A stretch of DNA of 32,651 nt from an uncultured Oscillibacter sp. (GCA_947644365.1 CANRYZ010000013.1:1-32651); one strand, 5' to 3'; counted from the first letter of the stretch, positions 1 through 7,447 are shown. Notes: a model not told the origin generated them from the sequence alone. A program made the numbers and translations.

Positions 1-344
1 TGGACATCCCCGTGCGGCAGCTGGAGTGCTGCTCCGGCGACCTGGCGGACCTGAAAGTGAAGAGCTGCGACATTGAGGCCTGGAGCCCCCGGCAGCAGAA
101 ATACTTCGAGGTCTGCTCCTGCTCCAACCTGGGAGACGCCCAGGCCCGGCGGCTCCGCATCCGCTACAAGGACGAGAGCGGCAGGACCCAGCTGTGCCAC
201 ACCCTGAACAACACCTGCGTGGCCCCGCCCCGGATGCTCATCGCCTTTCTGGAGAACAACCTCCAGGCGGACGGTACCGTGCTGATCCCCGAGGTCCTGC
301 GGCCCTACATGGGCGGCACGGAGAAGCTGGTCCCCGGCAAGTGA
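1..344 (+). CDS. serS: Seryl-tRNA synthetase, C-terminal fragment
   Basis: This is the 3' end of a class II seryl-tRNA synthetase, which charges tRNA-Ser in the cytoplasm. The reading frame is open from base 3 and the start lies before the window; about 113 residues are visible. Recognisable family blocks are SCDIEAWSPRQQKYFEV (motif 2 side), CSNLGDAQARRLRIRYKD, and the closing motif 3 region HTLNNTCVAPPRMLIAFLEN followed by the typical ending IPEVLRPYMGG. The motif 3 arginine is present, although the usual glycine-rich stretch before it reads NTCVAPP. A 7-bp GC hairpin at 382-400 lies 38 bases after the stop; it has no T-run, so it is only a possible terminator. Confidence 0.96.
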   Translation, partial: DIPVRQLECCSGDLADLKVKSCDIEAWSPRQQKYFEVCSCSNLGDAQARRLRIRYKDESGRTQLCHTLNNTCVAPPRMLIAFLENNLQADGTVLIPEVLRPYMGGTEKLVPGK

Positions 345-532
345 GCCCGGACCAAAGGCGGAAGCCCCCCTCCCCCGCCCCAGGGCCGGAGGACGGCCCT
401 CCCCGCAATTGCTAAACCGCATCCTGAGCCGCGCTTACCAAAACAAATCGCTATGAAAGCCAGTTCCCCTCTCCTCCGCCCCAGGCGGAACCCATGCGCC
501 AAACGGCGAATCCAAGGAAAAGGCGGTGCCCT

Positions 533-1279
533 ATGAGCATTTTTTCATCTCTTTTCTCCAGAGAGCCCGAGGACGACTACGAGCTGGAGACGGAACAGAG
601 CCCGGAGGGAACATCCGGTCAGCCCGCCAGCGCTCCCACGGGAGAGCTGTACGAGGGAATGCGCATCGACATTACGGACCCGGATGGGATGCCCCTGGTA
701 GTCGGGCGGATCACGGCCCTCACCTCCTCCACCCTGACGCTGGAGCGTCTGCCCGGCGGCCTGGCCTTCAAGATCTGCAGCCTGGAGTCCGCCGTGTGCG
801 CCAGCGGCTACGACAAGAAAATGGTGCCCATCAGCCTGCGGGCCAGCGTGCAGGAGTCCACCCGGACGATGCTGAAACTGAAAAATATCCAGGTGGAGAC
901 CCACGCGGAACACCGGGCGGCCTTCCGGCTACCCCTGAGCGTCCCCGTGTCGCTGTACCGCTGGGACGACGACCACTACAAAACCCCGGAGGAGTGCGTC
1001 CTGGTGGACATCAGCACCGGCGGCGCCTGCGTACAGTCGGAGTACATCCACTCCGAGGACGAGGTTCTGCGCATCCGGCTGAAGCTGGACGACTACACCC
1101 CCCTCAACTTCGTGGGCCAGATCGTGCGGTGCGTCGAGCACGCGCCAGGGCAGTTCCGGTACGGCTTCCTCTTCGCCCAGCTGACGGAGGACGAGATCAC
1201 CTCTCTGAACAAGATCCTCTTCAACATGCAGGCGGGCGTCAAGCGCACCCACATGCGCACGGAGATCGGACACTGGTAA
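533..1279 (+). CDS. PilZ-domain protein, putative c-di-GMP receptor
   Basis: A 248-residue soluble protein with a C-terminal PilZ domain, the small beta-barrel that binds cyclic di-GMP. The two binding signatures are visible: RAAFR at residues 128-132 (RxxxR) and DISTGG at 159-164 (DxSxxG). The N-terminal half (about 37-100) looks like the extra beta domain of YcgR-type proteins, after an acidic, low-complexity stretch at 11-35. I chose the ATG at 533 because AAGGAAAAGG lies about 11 bases upstream; an in-frame ATG at 494 has no good ribosome-binding site. The gene stands alone between serS and a MITE-like repeat. No diguanylate cyclase or flagellar gene is in the window, so its output is unknown. 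Confidence 0.85.
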   Translation: MSIFSSLFSREPEDDYELETEQSPEGTSGQPASAPTGELYEGMRIDITDPDGMPLVVGRITALTSSTLTLERLPGGLAFKICSLESAVCASGYDKKMVPISLRASVQESTRTMLKLKNIQVETHAEHRAAFRLPLSVPVSLYRWDDDHYKTPEECVLVDISTGGACVQSEYIHSEDEVLRIRLKLDDYTPLNFVGQIVRCVEHAPGQFRYGFLFAQLTEDEITSLNKILFNMQAGVKRTHMRTEIGHW

Positions 1280-1290
1280 ACCGCGGCTTT

Positions 1291-1457
1291 TTAGGCCCTG
1301 TTTGAAAAATGGCAAAACGCCGTCTCAAGGCATCTTTTTCCGCCGAGGCTGCGTTGATTTGACTTGAAATCCGCCAGGATTCCTGCGTCAAATCGCCTTG
1401 CCCGGCAAAAAAATCTGCCTCAATCCAGCATTCTGCCATTTTTTAAACAGGGCCTAA
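1291..1457. repeat. MITE-like element with 24-bp terminal inverted repeats
   Basis: The ends TTAGGCCCTGTTTGAAAAAT (1291-1310, continuing to 1314) and its counterpart at 1434-1457 are inverted repeats matching at 23 of 24 positions. The similarity continues inward with gaps towards the centre near 1374, so most of the 167 bp could fold into one long imperfect hairpin. No transposase is encoded. It starts 11 bases after the PilZ stop codon and ends 48 bases before mscL. A non-autonomous transposon remnant is the simplest reading; the parent IS is not in the window and I do not name it. Confidence 0.75.
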
Positions 1458-1504
1458 TCCCAATCGTATAGTTTCATATATTTTATACCGAAAGGAATCG
1501 CTTT

Positions 1505-1915
1505 ATGGCCTCTGAGAAGAAAAACTCCTTCTTCGGGGAGTTCAAGACCTTCATCGCCCGGGGAAACGTGATGGACATGGCCGTGGGCGTCATCATCGGC
1601 GGCGCCTTCTCCAACATCACCACCTCCCTCATCAACGACATTGTCATGCCGGTGTTGGGCATCTTCACCGGCAGCATCTCCTTCGCGGAGCTGCAGGTGA
1701 ACATCGGCAGCGCCGTCATCACCTACGGCAACTTCATCCAGGCGGTGCTGAATTTCCTGGTGATGGCCTTCGTGGTGTTCTGCCTGGTGCGGGCCATCAA
1801 CAGCCTCCACCGGAAGAAGGAGGAGGCCCCCGCGGCGCCCCCCGCCCCGCCGGAGCCCTCCGGTGAGGAAAAGCTCCTGACGGAGATCCGGGATCTCCTG
1901 AGAGAGCGGAAATGA
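1505..1915 (+). CDS. mscL: Large-conductance mechanosensitive channel MscL
   Basis: A 136-residue homopentameric membrane channel that opens under membrane tension to release solutes after hypo-osmotic shock. The MscL signature is clear: the N-terminal amphipathic FFGEFKTFIARGNVMDMAVG leads into TM1 (about 20-45, with VIIGGAFSNITTSL), then a short external loop and TM2 (about 70-95, FIQAVLNFLVMAFVVFCLV). It ends in a charged cytoplasmic helix after a Pro/Ala-rich linker (110-120). Length is normal for the family. GAAAGGA lies 9 bases before the ATG. The stop overlaps the rsmG start as ATGA, so the two genes are translationally coupled. Confidence 0.98.
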   Translation: MASEKKNSFFGEFKTFIARGNVMDMAVGVIIGGAFSNITTSLINDIVMPVLGIFTGSISFAELQVNIGSAVITYGNFIQAVLNFLVMAFVVFCLVRAINSLHRKKEEAPAAPPAPPEPSGEEKLLTEIRDLLRERK

Positions 1916-2622
1916 TCGAATCTCTGCTGGAGCGGGGCCTGCCCGCCCTGGGAGTGGAGCCCCCGCCGGGGGCGGTGGAGCGGCTGGACCAATACGCCCG
2001 GCTGTTGCTGGAGAAAAACCAGGTGATGAACCTCACCGCCATCACGGAGCCGGAGCAGGTGGCCCGGCTGCACATGCTGGACTGCGCCGCCCTGCTGAAC
2101 GTCTGCGGCCTGGAGGGAAAGCGTCTGCTGGACGTGGGCACCGGGGCCGGATTTCCCGGCATGGTGCTGAAAATTCTGGTCCCCTCCCTGGACGTGACGC
2201 TGCTGGACAGCCTGAACAAACGGCTGAACTGGCTGGCGGAGACCTGCGGCGTCCTGGGGCTTTCCGGTATCCGCACGGTCCACGCCCGGGCGGAGGAGCA
2301 GAGCCGCGGCCCGGCCTTTCGGGAGCAATTCGACGTGGTCGCCTCCCGGGCCGTGGCGGAGCTGCGGACCCTGAGCGAGCTGTGCCTGCCCTACGTGAGA
2401 CCCGGCGGGGTGTTTCTCGCCATGAAGTCCGTGGACTCCGGCGGGGAGCTGGCCGCCGCCGAAGCCGCCGTGGAGACCCTGGGCGGCCGGCTGGAGCCGG
2501 TCCGGGACTATGAGATCCCGGGGACGGACGTGCGCCACCGGGTGGTGGTCATCAAAAAAATTTCGGAGACGCCGAAAAAATATCCCAGACCATTTGCAAA
2601 AATCAAGAAAAATCCGTTATAA
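1912..2622 (+). CDS. rsmG: 16S rRNA (guanine-527-N7)-methyltransferase RsmG
   Basis: A 236-residue SAM-dependent methyltransferase (GidB family) that methylates G527 in the 530 loop of 16S rRNA. The SAM-binding motif I reads DVGTGAGFPGMVLKI from residue 74, preceded by the family block NLTAITEPEQV and HMLDCAA. VASRAVAEL and the tail TPKKYPRPF are also typical. It overlaps mscL by four bases. In many Bacillota rsmG sits in the origin cluster after mnmE-mnmG and before parA-parB; here none of those partners is adjacent and its neighbours are mscL and a MinD-like gene. Loss of rsmG gives low-level streptomycin resistance in other bacteria. Confidence 0.97.
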   Translation: MIESLLERGLPALGVEPPPGAVERLDQYARLLLEKNQVMNLTAITEPEQVARLHMLDCAALLNVCGLEGKRLLDVGTGAGFPGMVLKILVPSLDVTLLDSLNKRLNWLAETCGVLGLSGIRTVHARAEEQSRGPAFREQFDVVASRAVAELRTLSELCLPYVRPGGVFLAMKSVDSGGELAAAEAAVETLGGRLEPVRDYEIPGTDVRHRVVVIKKISETPKKYPRPFAKIKKNPL

Positions 2623-2623
2623 T
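2594..2623 (+). promoter_or_regulatory. Sigma-A-type promoter for the MinD-like gene
   Basis: TTGCAA (2594-2599) and a perfect TATAAT (2618-2623) are 18 bases apart and overlap the rsmG stop codon. The leader to the next ATG is about 90 bases and holds a small hairpin, GGCGA/TCGCC, at about 2662-2680. Confidence 0.75.
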
Positions 2624-2721
2624 GTTAAGAGCCCGTTCAGCATTCCGACGCGTCCCGGATTGGCGAGGGGGATCTTCGCCAACCGAAGCGTGAAACCACA
2701 TCCCGGAAAGGGGGGCCCGCT

Positions 2722-3468
2722 ATGAGCGGCCAATGTATCGCCGCCGTCTCCGGAAAGGGCGGCACCGGCAAGACCTCTCTGGTCTCCAGCGTGGGGGCCG
2801 CTCTGGCCCTGTCCGGCCGGCGGGTGCTGTGCCTGGACTGCGACGTGGGCCTGCGGAACCTGGATCTCGCTCTGGGCCTCGCCGACAAGGCCCTGATGGA
2901 CTTCTCCGACGTGGCCCAGGGGCGCTGCTCCCTGGAGAGCGCCGCGGTGGAGCACCCCAAGCTGCCGGGGCTCTTTCTGCTGACGGCCCCTGTCCGCAGC
3001 CACCGGCCCCCGGTGGCGGAGACGGAGATGCGGGCCCTTCTGGCGGAGGTCCGGGAGCAGTTTGACTACTGCCTGCTGGACGCTCCGGCGGGTCTGGGGG
3101 CGGGCTTCCAGCTGGCGGTGTGCGGGGCGGACCGGTGCGTGGTGGTCACCACGGCGGACGCCACCTCCCTGCGGGACGCCCAGCACACGGTGATGGAGCT
3201 CCACCGCTTTCCGGCGGGAGCCCTGCACCTGGTGGTAAACCGGGTGCGGAAAAAGATGCTCCGCCAGCTCCACGCCACCATCGACGACGCCATCGACCGG
3301 GCGGGGCTCCCCCTCCTGGGCGTGGTCCCGGAGGACGACGCTCTCCCCCTGTTCTTAAACCAGGGCCTGCCCCTGCTGCCCTCCGGCGGGCAGGGCGCCT
3401 CCGCCGCATACCGAAATATCGCCAAGCGCATCCAGGGGGAGAGGGTTCCCCTGGTGCGGATCAGATAA
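2722..3468 (+). CDS. minD: MinD-like deviant Walker A ATPase
   Basis: A 248-residue P-loop ATPase of the MinD/ParA superfamily. The deviant Walker A is GKGGTGKT at residues 11-18, followed by the MinD block DCDVGLRNLDLALGL and DVAQGRC, and a Walker B-like DYCLLDAPAGLG. MinD normally recruits MinC to the membrane to block division at the poles. This protein ends ERVPLVRIR right after the conserved ERVP-like stretch and lacks the amphipathic membrane-targeting helix found at the C-terminus of classical MinD. No minC or minE is in the window. AAGGGGGG precedes the ATG. Assignment to the MinD side rather than ParA/Soj rests on the GLRNLD block; the division role is inferred. Confidence 0.8.
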   Translation: MSGQCIAAVSGKGGTGKTSLVSSVGAALALSGRRVLCLDCDVGLRNLDLALGLADKALMDFSDVAQGRCSLESAAVEHPKLPGLFLLTAPVRSHRPPVAETEMRALLAEVREQFDYCLLDAPAGLGAGFQLAVCGADRCVVVTTADATSLRDAQHTVMELHRFPAGALHLVVNRVRKKMLRQLHATIDDAIDRAGLPLLGVVPEDDALPLFLNQGLPLLPSGGQGASAAYRNIAKRIQGERVPLVRIR

Positions 3469-3486
3469 AGGAAAGGAGCCAGACAG

Positions 3487-3900
3487 ATGAACATTGCGCT
3501 GATGTCCCACGACAACAAAAAAGAGCTGATGGTCCAATTCTGCACGGCCTACGCGGGGATTTTATCCCGGCACCACATCTACGCCACCAACACCACCGGA
3601 CACATGGTAGCCGATGCCACCGGCCTGGACGTCCACTGTTTTTTGACCTACGCCCACGGCGGCAGCCAGCAGATCGGCGCCCGCATCGCCTACAACGAGT
3701 TTGATCTGGTGCTGTTTTTCAACGACCCCAGCAACGAGAGCATGGCCGGGGACATCTCCTACATCTCCCGCCTGTGCGACCAGAACAACATCCCCTTCGC
3801 CAGCAACATCGCCACGGCGGAGATGCTGGTGCTGGGTCTGGCCCGGGGCGATTTGGACTGGCGGTACATTGTCAATCCGCCCACGCGGCCCATCGCTTAA
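3487..3900 (+). CDS. mgsA: Methylglyoxal synthase family protein lacking catalytic residues
   Basis: A 137-residue protein of the MgsA fold, full length for the family. MgsA converts dihydroxyacetone phosphate to methylglyoxal and phosphate. Family blocks are present: IALMSHDNKK (phosphate and active-site H/D), YATNTTG, FFNDP, IPFASNIATAE and LARGDLDW. However, the GGDQQ block that carries the catalytic aspartate (Asp71 in E. coli) reads GGSQQ here, and the segment carrying E. coli His98 is shortened with no histidine (SNESMAGDISY). The serine codon (AGC) is plain in the sequence. The protein is therefore probably a weak or inactive MgsA relative, possibly a sensor. It lies 18 bases after the MinD-like gene with its own RBS (AAAGGAG), so the two are likely cotranscribed. 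Confidence 0.85.
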   Translation: MNIALMSHDNKKELMVQFCTAYAGILSRHHIYATNTTGHMVADATGLDVHCFLTYAHGGSQQIGARIAYNEFDLVLFFNDPSNESMAGDISYISRLCDQNNIPFASNIATAEMLVLGLARGDLDWRYIVNPPTRPIA

Positions 3901-3953
3901 AGTTTTCGTCCACCTTTTTCAAAAGGTGGCGGGGTGCAGGGGCAGCGCCCCTG
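3899..3953 (+). repeat. Two-hairpin intergenic repeat, copy 1 (forward)
   Basis: The unit begins AAAGTTTTCG at the mgsA stop codon and has two adjacent hairpins, CCACC(TTTTTCAAAA)GGTGG and CAGGGGCAGCGCCCCTG. A reverse-oriented copy lies at 4802-4860. In that copy both stems differ in sequence but keep pairing, while the first loop is unchanged. It could end the MinD-mgsA transcript, but there is no T-run. Confidence 0.7.
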
Positions 3954-4313
3954 CGAAGCTCCCGTAATGCCGCGCAAAGCGCGGCCTGGAAAGTCTGCGA
4001 TTGGAAACAGGCGGCAGCGTAAGCGTCCCGCCGGGAGCAGGTCAGACGGAACAGCTTTCCCCGCGGTCCCTCCTCTATTGGACGTCGGGTATGTCCTATC
4101 CGCGGACTTCCCCCGCGTGGCGGACCGGAAGTCTTTGGAGACGGGCGGCTGGCAGCCGCCCCTACAGAGCTCTTATCCGAACAAGATTTGTGTTTCCGGC
4201 AGCATCCAAGACCCTGCGCCGCGGCAAACGGGAACACAAGAGCGCATGGAGAAATTCAGAAAACGCCAAAATGATGAAACGCGCGGCGGAGCTCTCCCCG
4301 CCGCGGCCGCCGC
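3954..4313. other. Intergenic stretch without a recognisable gene
   Basis: About 360 bases between the two-hairpin repeat and the hisS promoter. I see no ORF with a convincing start site. It holds a perfect GC hairpin, GGGCGGCTGGCAGCCGCCC, at 4143-4161, of the kind seen in dispersed intergenic repeats, and nothing else that I can name. Confidence 0.5.
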
Positions 4314-4342
4314 TTGACAATTCGCAAAAAAGCGGATACAAT
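4314..4342 (+). promoter_or_regulatory. Sigma-A-type promoter of the hisS T-box leader
   Basis: A perfect TTGACA (4314-4319) and TACAAT (4337-4342) are separated by 17 bases. Transcription should begin near 4349, just before the T-box Stem I. Confidence 0.88.
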
Positions 4343-4349
4343 CATCACG

Positions 4350-4653
4350 TTCACCGCGAGGACGCCGCAGCAGTAGCCCGGCAGCCGATCCCCAGAGAGG
4401 GGCGCAGCGCTGAAAGCGCCCCGTTCGGCCCGGAGGAAGGACAGCGGCGGAGCGGGGGCGGAAACGCCCACGGCCCCCTCCCCGTAACAGGAGGATGAAG
4501 GAGGCGCGGTACGGATCTTCCATGAAACCCGTTCAATCCCGGCGGATTGAAGGTTTTCATGAGGGATTCGTACGGCCTTGAATTTGGGTGGCACCACGAA
4601 GCGTCAAGGCGCTCTCGTCCCAAAATGCTTTTGGGGACGAGAGCGCCTTTTTT
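4350..4653 (+). promoter_or_regulatory. T-box leader of hisS, specifier reads Asp (GAC)
   Basis: A tRNA-sensing antitermination leader. Stem I shows the AGTA of the specifier loop (4372-4375), the apical AGAGAGG (4394-4400), and on the 3' side GGAAGGACA, in which GAC (4440-4442) followed by A is the best specifier. No His codon (CAC/CAT) is in that loop. The T-box core GGGTGGCACCACG (4586-4598) contains TGGC (4589-4592), which pairs with a tRNA acceptor end having discriminator G73. Bacterial tRNA-Asp has G73, while tRNA-His has C73. Both readouts therefore point to uncharged tRNA-Asp, although the next gene is hisS. hisS-aspS operons under Asp-type T-boxes are known in Bacillota. Confidence 0.88.
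4609..4653 (+). terminator. T-box intrinsic terminator before hisS
   Basis: GGCGCTCTCGTCCCAAAA pairs, with one bulged G, to the arm ending at 4647. The loop is TGC and six T follow (4648-4653). It should form when the T-box does not bind uncharged tRNA. Confidence 0.93.
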
Positions 4654-4801
4654 GCGGGTGGGCAGAGGGGGCCCCGGGAGCGTGTGGTTCTTTTCCGGTA
4701 AACGCAGAAGCCCCACAAAAAACGCTGCGCCGCTGTGCGGCGTTCGCTGTTTTGCTTCCCCCCTCCCCTTTTTATCGCCTGGCGGCAAAAGGGGAATACG
4801 C

Positions 4802-4860
4802 CCAGGGGGCGCCGCCCCCTGGACCCCTGCGGCCTTTTGAAAAAGGCCGGCGAAAACTTT
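4802..4860 (-). repeat. Two-hairpin intergenic repeat, copy 2 (reverse)
   Basis: The reverse complement begins AAAGTTTTCG and contains CGGCC(TTTTTCAAAA)GGCCG and then CAGGGGGCGGCGCCCCCTG. Compared with copy 1 at 3899 both stems are changed with pairing kept. With copy 1 it brackets the hisS promoter and T-box as an inverted pair. The 150 bases before it (4654-4801) hold no gene that I can support. Confidence 0.7.
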
Positions 4861-4894
4861 AATATTACTCTAACGTAAAAGGAGCGAACATTTT

Positions 4895-6268
4895 ATGGCA
4901 AAACAGACACCCCGTACCCTCTCCGGCTTCATGGAGCTCCTCCCCGGACCCCAGCAGCAGATGGAGCGCATTATGGAGACCCTGCGCCGGACCTATTCCC
5001 TCTACGGCTTCACCCCCCTGGATACCCCCGTTATCGAGTCCAGCGACGTGCTGCTGGCCAAGGGCGGCGGCGAGACGGAAAAGCAGATTTACCGCTTCCA
5101 AAAGGGGGATGCGGACCTCTCCCTCCGGTTTGATCTGACCGTCCCCCTGGCCAAGTATGTGGCCCTGCACTACAACGACCTCACCTTCCCTTTCCGCCGC
5201 TACCAGATCGGCAAGGTCTACCGGGGCGAGCGGGCCCAGCGGGGGCGGTTCCGGGAATTCTACCAGGCGGACATCGACATCATTGGGGACGGGAAGCTCT
5301 CCATCCTCAACGAGGCGGAAATTCCGGCCATCATCTATAAGACCTTCTCCGCCCTGGGCCTGCGGCGGTTCCAGATTCGGGTGAACAACCGGAAAATCCT
5401 CACCGGGTTCTATGAGCTCCTCCACTGGGGCCACCGGGCCGAGGACATCATGCGCGTTGTGGACAAGCTGGACAAGATCGGCGCCGAGAAGGTGGGCCTC
5501 CTGCTCCACGACGAGGTGGGCATGGACCAGGACGCCGTGGGCGAGGTGGTGCGGTTCATCTCCATCAGGGGGAGCAACCAGGAGGTCCTGGGGGCCCTGG
5601 AGGAGTACCGGGGACAGAACGCCGTCTTCGACCAGGGACTGGAGGAGCTCAACACCGTGGTCCGGCACCTGACCGACTTCGGCGTGCCGGAGGAAAACTT
5701 CGCCGTGGATTTGACCATCGCCCGGGGCCTGGACTACTACACCGGCACCGTCTACGAGACCACCCTGCTGGACCACCCGGAGATCGGCTCCGTGTGCTCC
5801 GGCGGGCGGTACGACAACCTGGCGGAATACTACACGGACCGCCAACTCCCCGGGGCGGGCATCTCCATCGGACTGACGCGCCTGTTCTACGTTCTGGGGG
5901 AACAGGGGATGCTGAACCAGGAGCTGAACACGGCCCCGGCGGACGTGCTGATCCTGCCCATGACGGAGGACCTGTCCGCCGCCATCGCCCTGGCCACCCG
6001 GCTCCGGGAGAACGGCGTCCGGACCCAGCTCCACTGTGAGGAGAAGAAGTTCAAGCAGAAAATCGCCTACGCGGACAAGCTGGGGATTCCCTACGTCATC
6101 TTTCTGGGGGAGGATGAGATCAGCGCCGGGGTCGTGGCCTGCAAGGACATGGCCACCGGGGAGCAGACCAAGCTGGACGCCGCCGCCACCATCTACCGCA
6201 TCAAGGCGGGGCTGGAGGCCCGGGGGAGCGGGACGGTGATTCGGGAGCCGGCAGAGGCGCGGCCGTGA
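4895..6268 (+). CDS. hisS: Histidyl-tRNA synthetase
   Basis: A 457-residue class II synthetase that charges tRNA-His in the cytoplasm. Motif 2 is in VYRGERAQRGRFREFYQ (108-124). The histidine-specific motifs are HisA RGLDYYTG (277-284) and HisB CSGGRYDNL (301-309). The C-terminal anticodon-binding domain starts near residue 345 (ADVLILPM) and includes KFKQKIAYADKLGIPYV. Length is about 30 residues above the usual form because of a C-terminal tail. AAAGGAG lies 10 bases before the ATG. Expression is controlled by the T-box at 4350-4653, whose signals fit tRNA-Asp rather than tRNA-His. The stop overlaps the next start by one base (TGATG). Confidence 0.98.
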   Translation: MAKQTPRTLSGFMELLPGPQQQMERIMETLRRTYSLYGFTPLDTPVIESSDVLLAKGGGETEKQIYRFQKGDADLSLRFDLTVPLAKYVALHYNDLTFPFRRYQIGKVYRGERAQRGRFREFYQADIDIIGDGKLSILNEAEIPAIIYKTFSALGLRRFQIRVNNRKILTGFYELLHWGHRAEDIMRVVDKLDKIGAEKVGLLLHDEVGMDQDAVGEVVRFISIRGSNQEVLGALEEYRGQNAVFDQGLEELNTVVRHLTDFGVPEENFAVDLTIARGLDYYTGTVYETTLLDHPEIGSVCSGGRYDNLAEYYTDRQLPGAGISIGLTRLFYVLGEQGMLNQELNTAPADVLILPMTEDLSAAIALATRLRENGVRTQLHCEEKKFKQKIAYADKLGIPYVIFLGEDEISAGVVACKDMATGEQTKLDAAATIYRIKAGLEARGSGTVIREPAEARP

Positions 6269-6780
6269 TGAAGCGGAAAAAGGCGCTGGCGTGGGCCGGT
6301 CTTTCGGTCCTTCTGGCCGCGCTGCTGGCGGCGGGCCTGTCATACCGGCGGGGGTTGACGCTCTATCAGCTGGAGCCGTCCCCCTGTGATTTCCAGGTGA
6401 TCCGCTGTCAGGTCTCCTCCGGCGGCGGCAGCCGCTCTCTGGAAATAGGGGCCGGGATTGCCCAAAGCCGCATTTTTGAGGCCATAGAGCCCCTGACCTT
6501 TCACCGCCCGGCCTCCAACCCGATCGCCCGCTCCCTGGGGCTCTGGCGCCGGCCGGCTCCGGAGCCGCCGGAGGGAACGTACTCCTTTACCCTGACCTTT
6601 GAGGGCCGCGCGGCCAGCCTCGGCCTGATGTTCAGCGGGGCGCGGTGGTACTATCAGAATTCAGAGATGGAGGGGTTTCTCCCCTGCTCCGTACAGCCGG
6701 ACGGCGCTCAGGCGGGAGCGGAAATCGGGGGAATGCTGTGGGAGATGATTCCCACATGGGAGGCTTATGGATACCATTAG
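6268..6780 (+). CDS. Hypothetical membrane-anchored protein
   Basis: A 170-residue protein of unknown function. It begins KRKK followed by one hydrophobic helix (about 7-25, ALAWAGLSVLLAALLAAGL), which is a signal anchor or signal peptide without a lipobox. The rest is extracytoplasmic, with two cysteines (near 40 and 47) and a proline-rich turn near 95-101 (APEPPEG), and ends in aromatic-rich sequence. The ATG at 6268 shares a base with the hisS stop, so it is translationally coupled to hisS. I do not recognise a family. Repeat copy A begins 15 bases after its stop. Confidence 0.7.
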   Translation: MKRKKALAWAGLSVLLAALLAAGLSYRRGLTLYQLEPSPCDFQVIRCQVSSGGGSRSLEIGAGIAQSRIFEAIEPLTFHRPASNPIARSLGLWRRPAPEPPEGTYSFTLTFEGRAASLGLMFSGARWYYQNSEMEGFLPCSVQPDGAQAGAEIGGMLWEMIPTWEAYGYH

Positions 6781-6794
6781 GCGTTGACGGCGGT

Positions 6795-7154
6795 TCGCCC
6801 TGGCGGGCGGGGGCGGGATTCAGCCATGAGGATGGCTGGTGCATTTGCACCCCCCATTTTCTCTTTTCTCTCTCTTGCGAGAGAAAAGAGAAAACGGGCC
6901 GTGCACGGTCCAAAAGAGAAAAGAGAACGCCGGGCACGAATTTGACCGCGAGGGTCAAATTGTGCCCAAAGTACGGGGGCTGGCCTGAACCGGTGCCCAT
7001 AAGACCCTGCCAGCCTTCTGCCGGCTGCGTCTGACAGCGTACCGTCCGTTGGTGCTCTGCCGCATCTGCGAGTGCCAACGAGGGTGTTTTGGTGCGTGGA
7101 CGCATGGACTTTCTTCTCTTCCCGCGCTTCGCGCCTGGTCGGGCACGTTTGGGA
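6795..7154 (+). repeat. Modular structured repeat, copy A (long form)
   Basis: Head: hairpin CGCCC(TGGC)GGGCG at 6796-6809, hairpin CAGCCAT(GAGG)ATGGCTG, hairpin GGTGCATTTGCACC, then the triplex-like module at 6857-6926 (pyrimidine arm, purine arm, GC palindrome with core CCGTGCACGG, mirror purine arm). Middle (long form): a 15-bp hairpin with AATTTGACC/GGTCAAATT arms at 6932-6967, then GTACGGGGGCTGG and a block with GGCTGCGTCTGACAGCGTACC. Tail: CTTCTCTTCCCGCGCTTCGC and GGCACGTTTGGG. It fills the gap after the hisS-linked gene, with no convincing ORF inside. Confidence 0.88.
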
Positions 7155-7176
7155 TAGAGCGTCGCTCTACCGGATG

Positions 7177-7422
7177 TCAGCGGTAGACTTCCCTCGCTAA
7201 CAAGAAAAGCCGGCGGGTGAGAGCCCTCCCCCTTATGTCGTCTGCCGCGTTTTGCTTCTCTTCATAATCCTGGAAGAGCTTCTTTTGTTCGTGAGAAAGA
7301 GTCTTTTCCAGAGTATCCATTGCCTCCATCGCCTGCTCCATTTGAGTGAAATACTCCCACCCAAGATATTCCCGGTCATGTTCTTCTAAGGCGTCCAGCA
7401 AAATATTGATATAGTCGTCCAT
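7177..7422 (-). CDS. Hypothetical small protein next to XRE regulator
   Basis: An 81-residue, highly charged, alpha-helical protein with no membrane segment; the middle (QMEQAMEAMDTLEKTLSHEQ) looks like a coiled coil. I do not recognise a family. I chose the ATG at 7422 because GGAG lies six bases upstream; the GTG 12 bases earlier is itself part of that site. It is transcribed divergently from the XRE regulator at 7521, and the gap between them carries a large inverted repeat. The pair is visibly richer in A and T than the genes around it, which suggests transfer. A toxin-antitoxin or plasmid/ICE-derived pair is possible but unproven. Confidence 0.65.
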   Translation of the reverse strand: MDDYINILLDALEEHDREYLGWEYFTQMEQAMEAMDTLEKTLSHEQKKLFQDYEEKQNAADDIRGRALTRRLFLLAREVYR

Positions 7423-7447
7423 ATGACACTCCACAAAAATATTTATT

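Noticed and set aside
6645..7034. ORFs inside the repeat copies (for example 6645-7034, 17974-18264 minus, 22774-23055)
   Set aside because: They are repeat sequence read in different frames, differ in frame from copy to copy and have no RBS.
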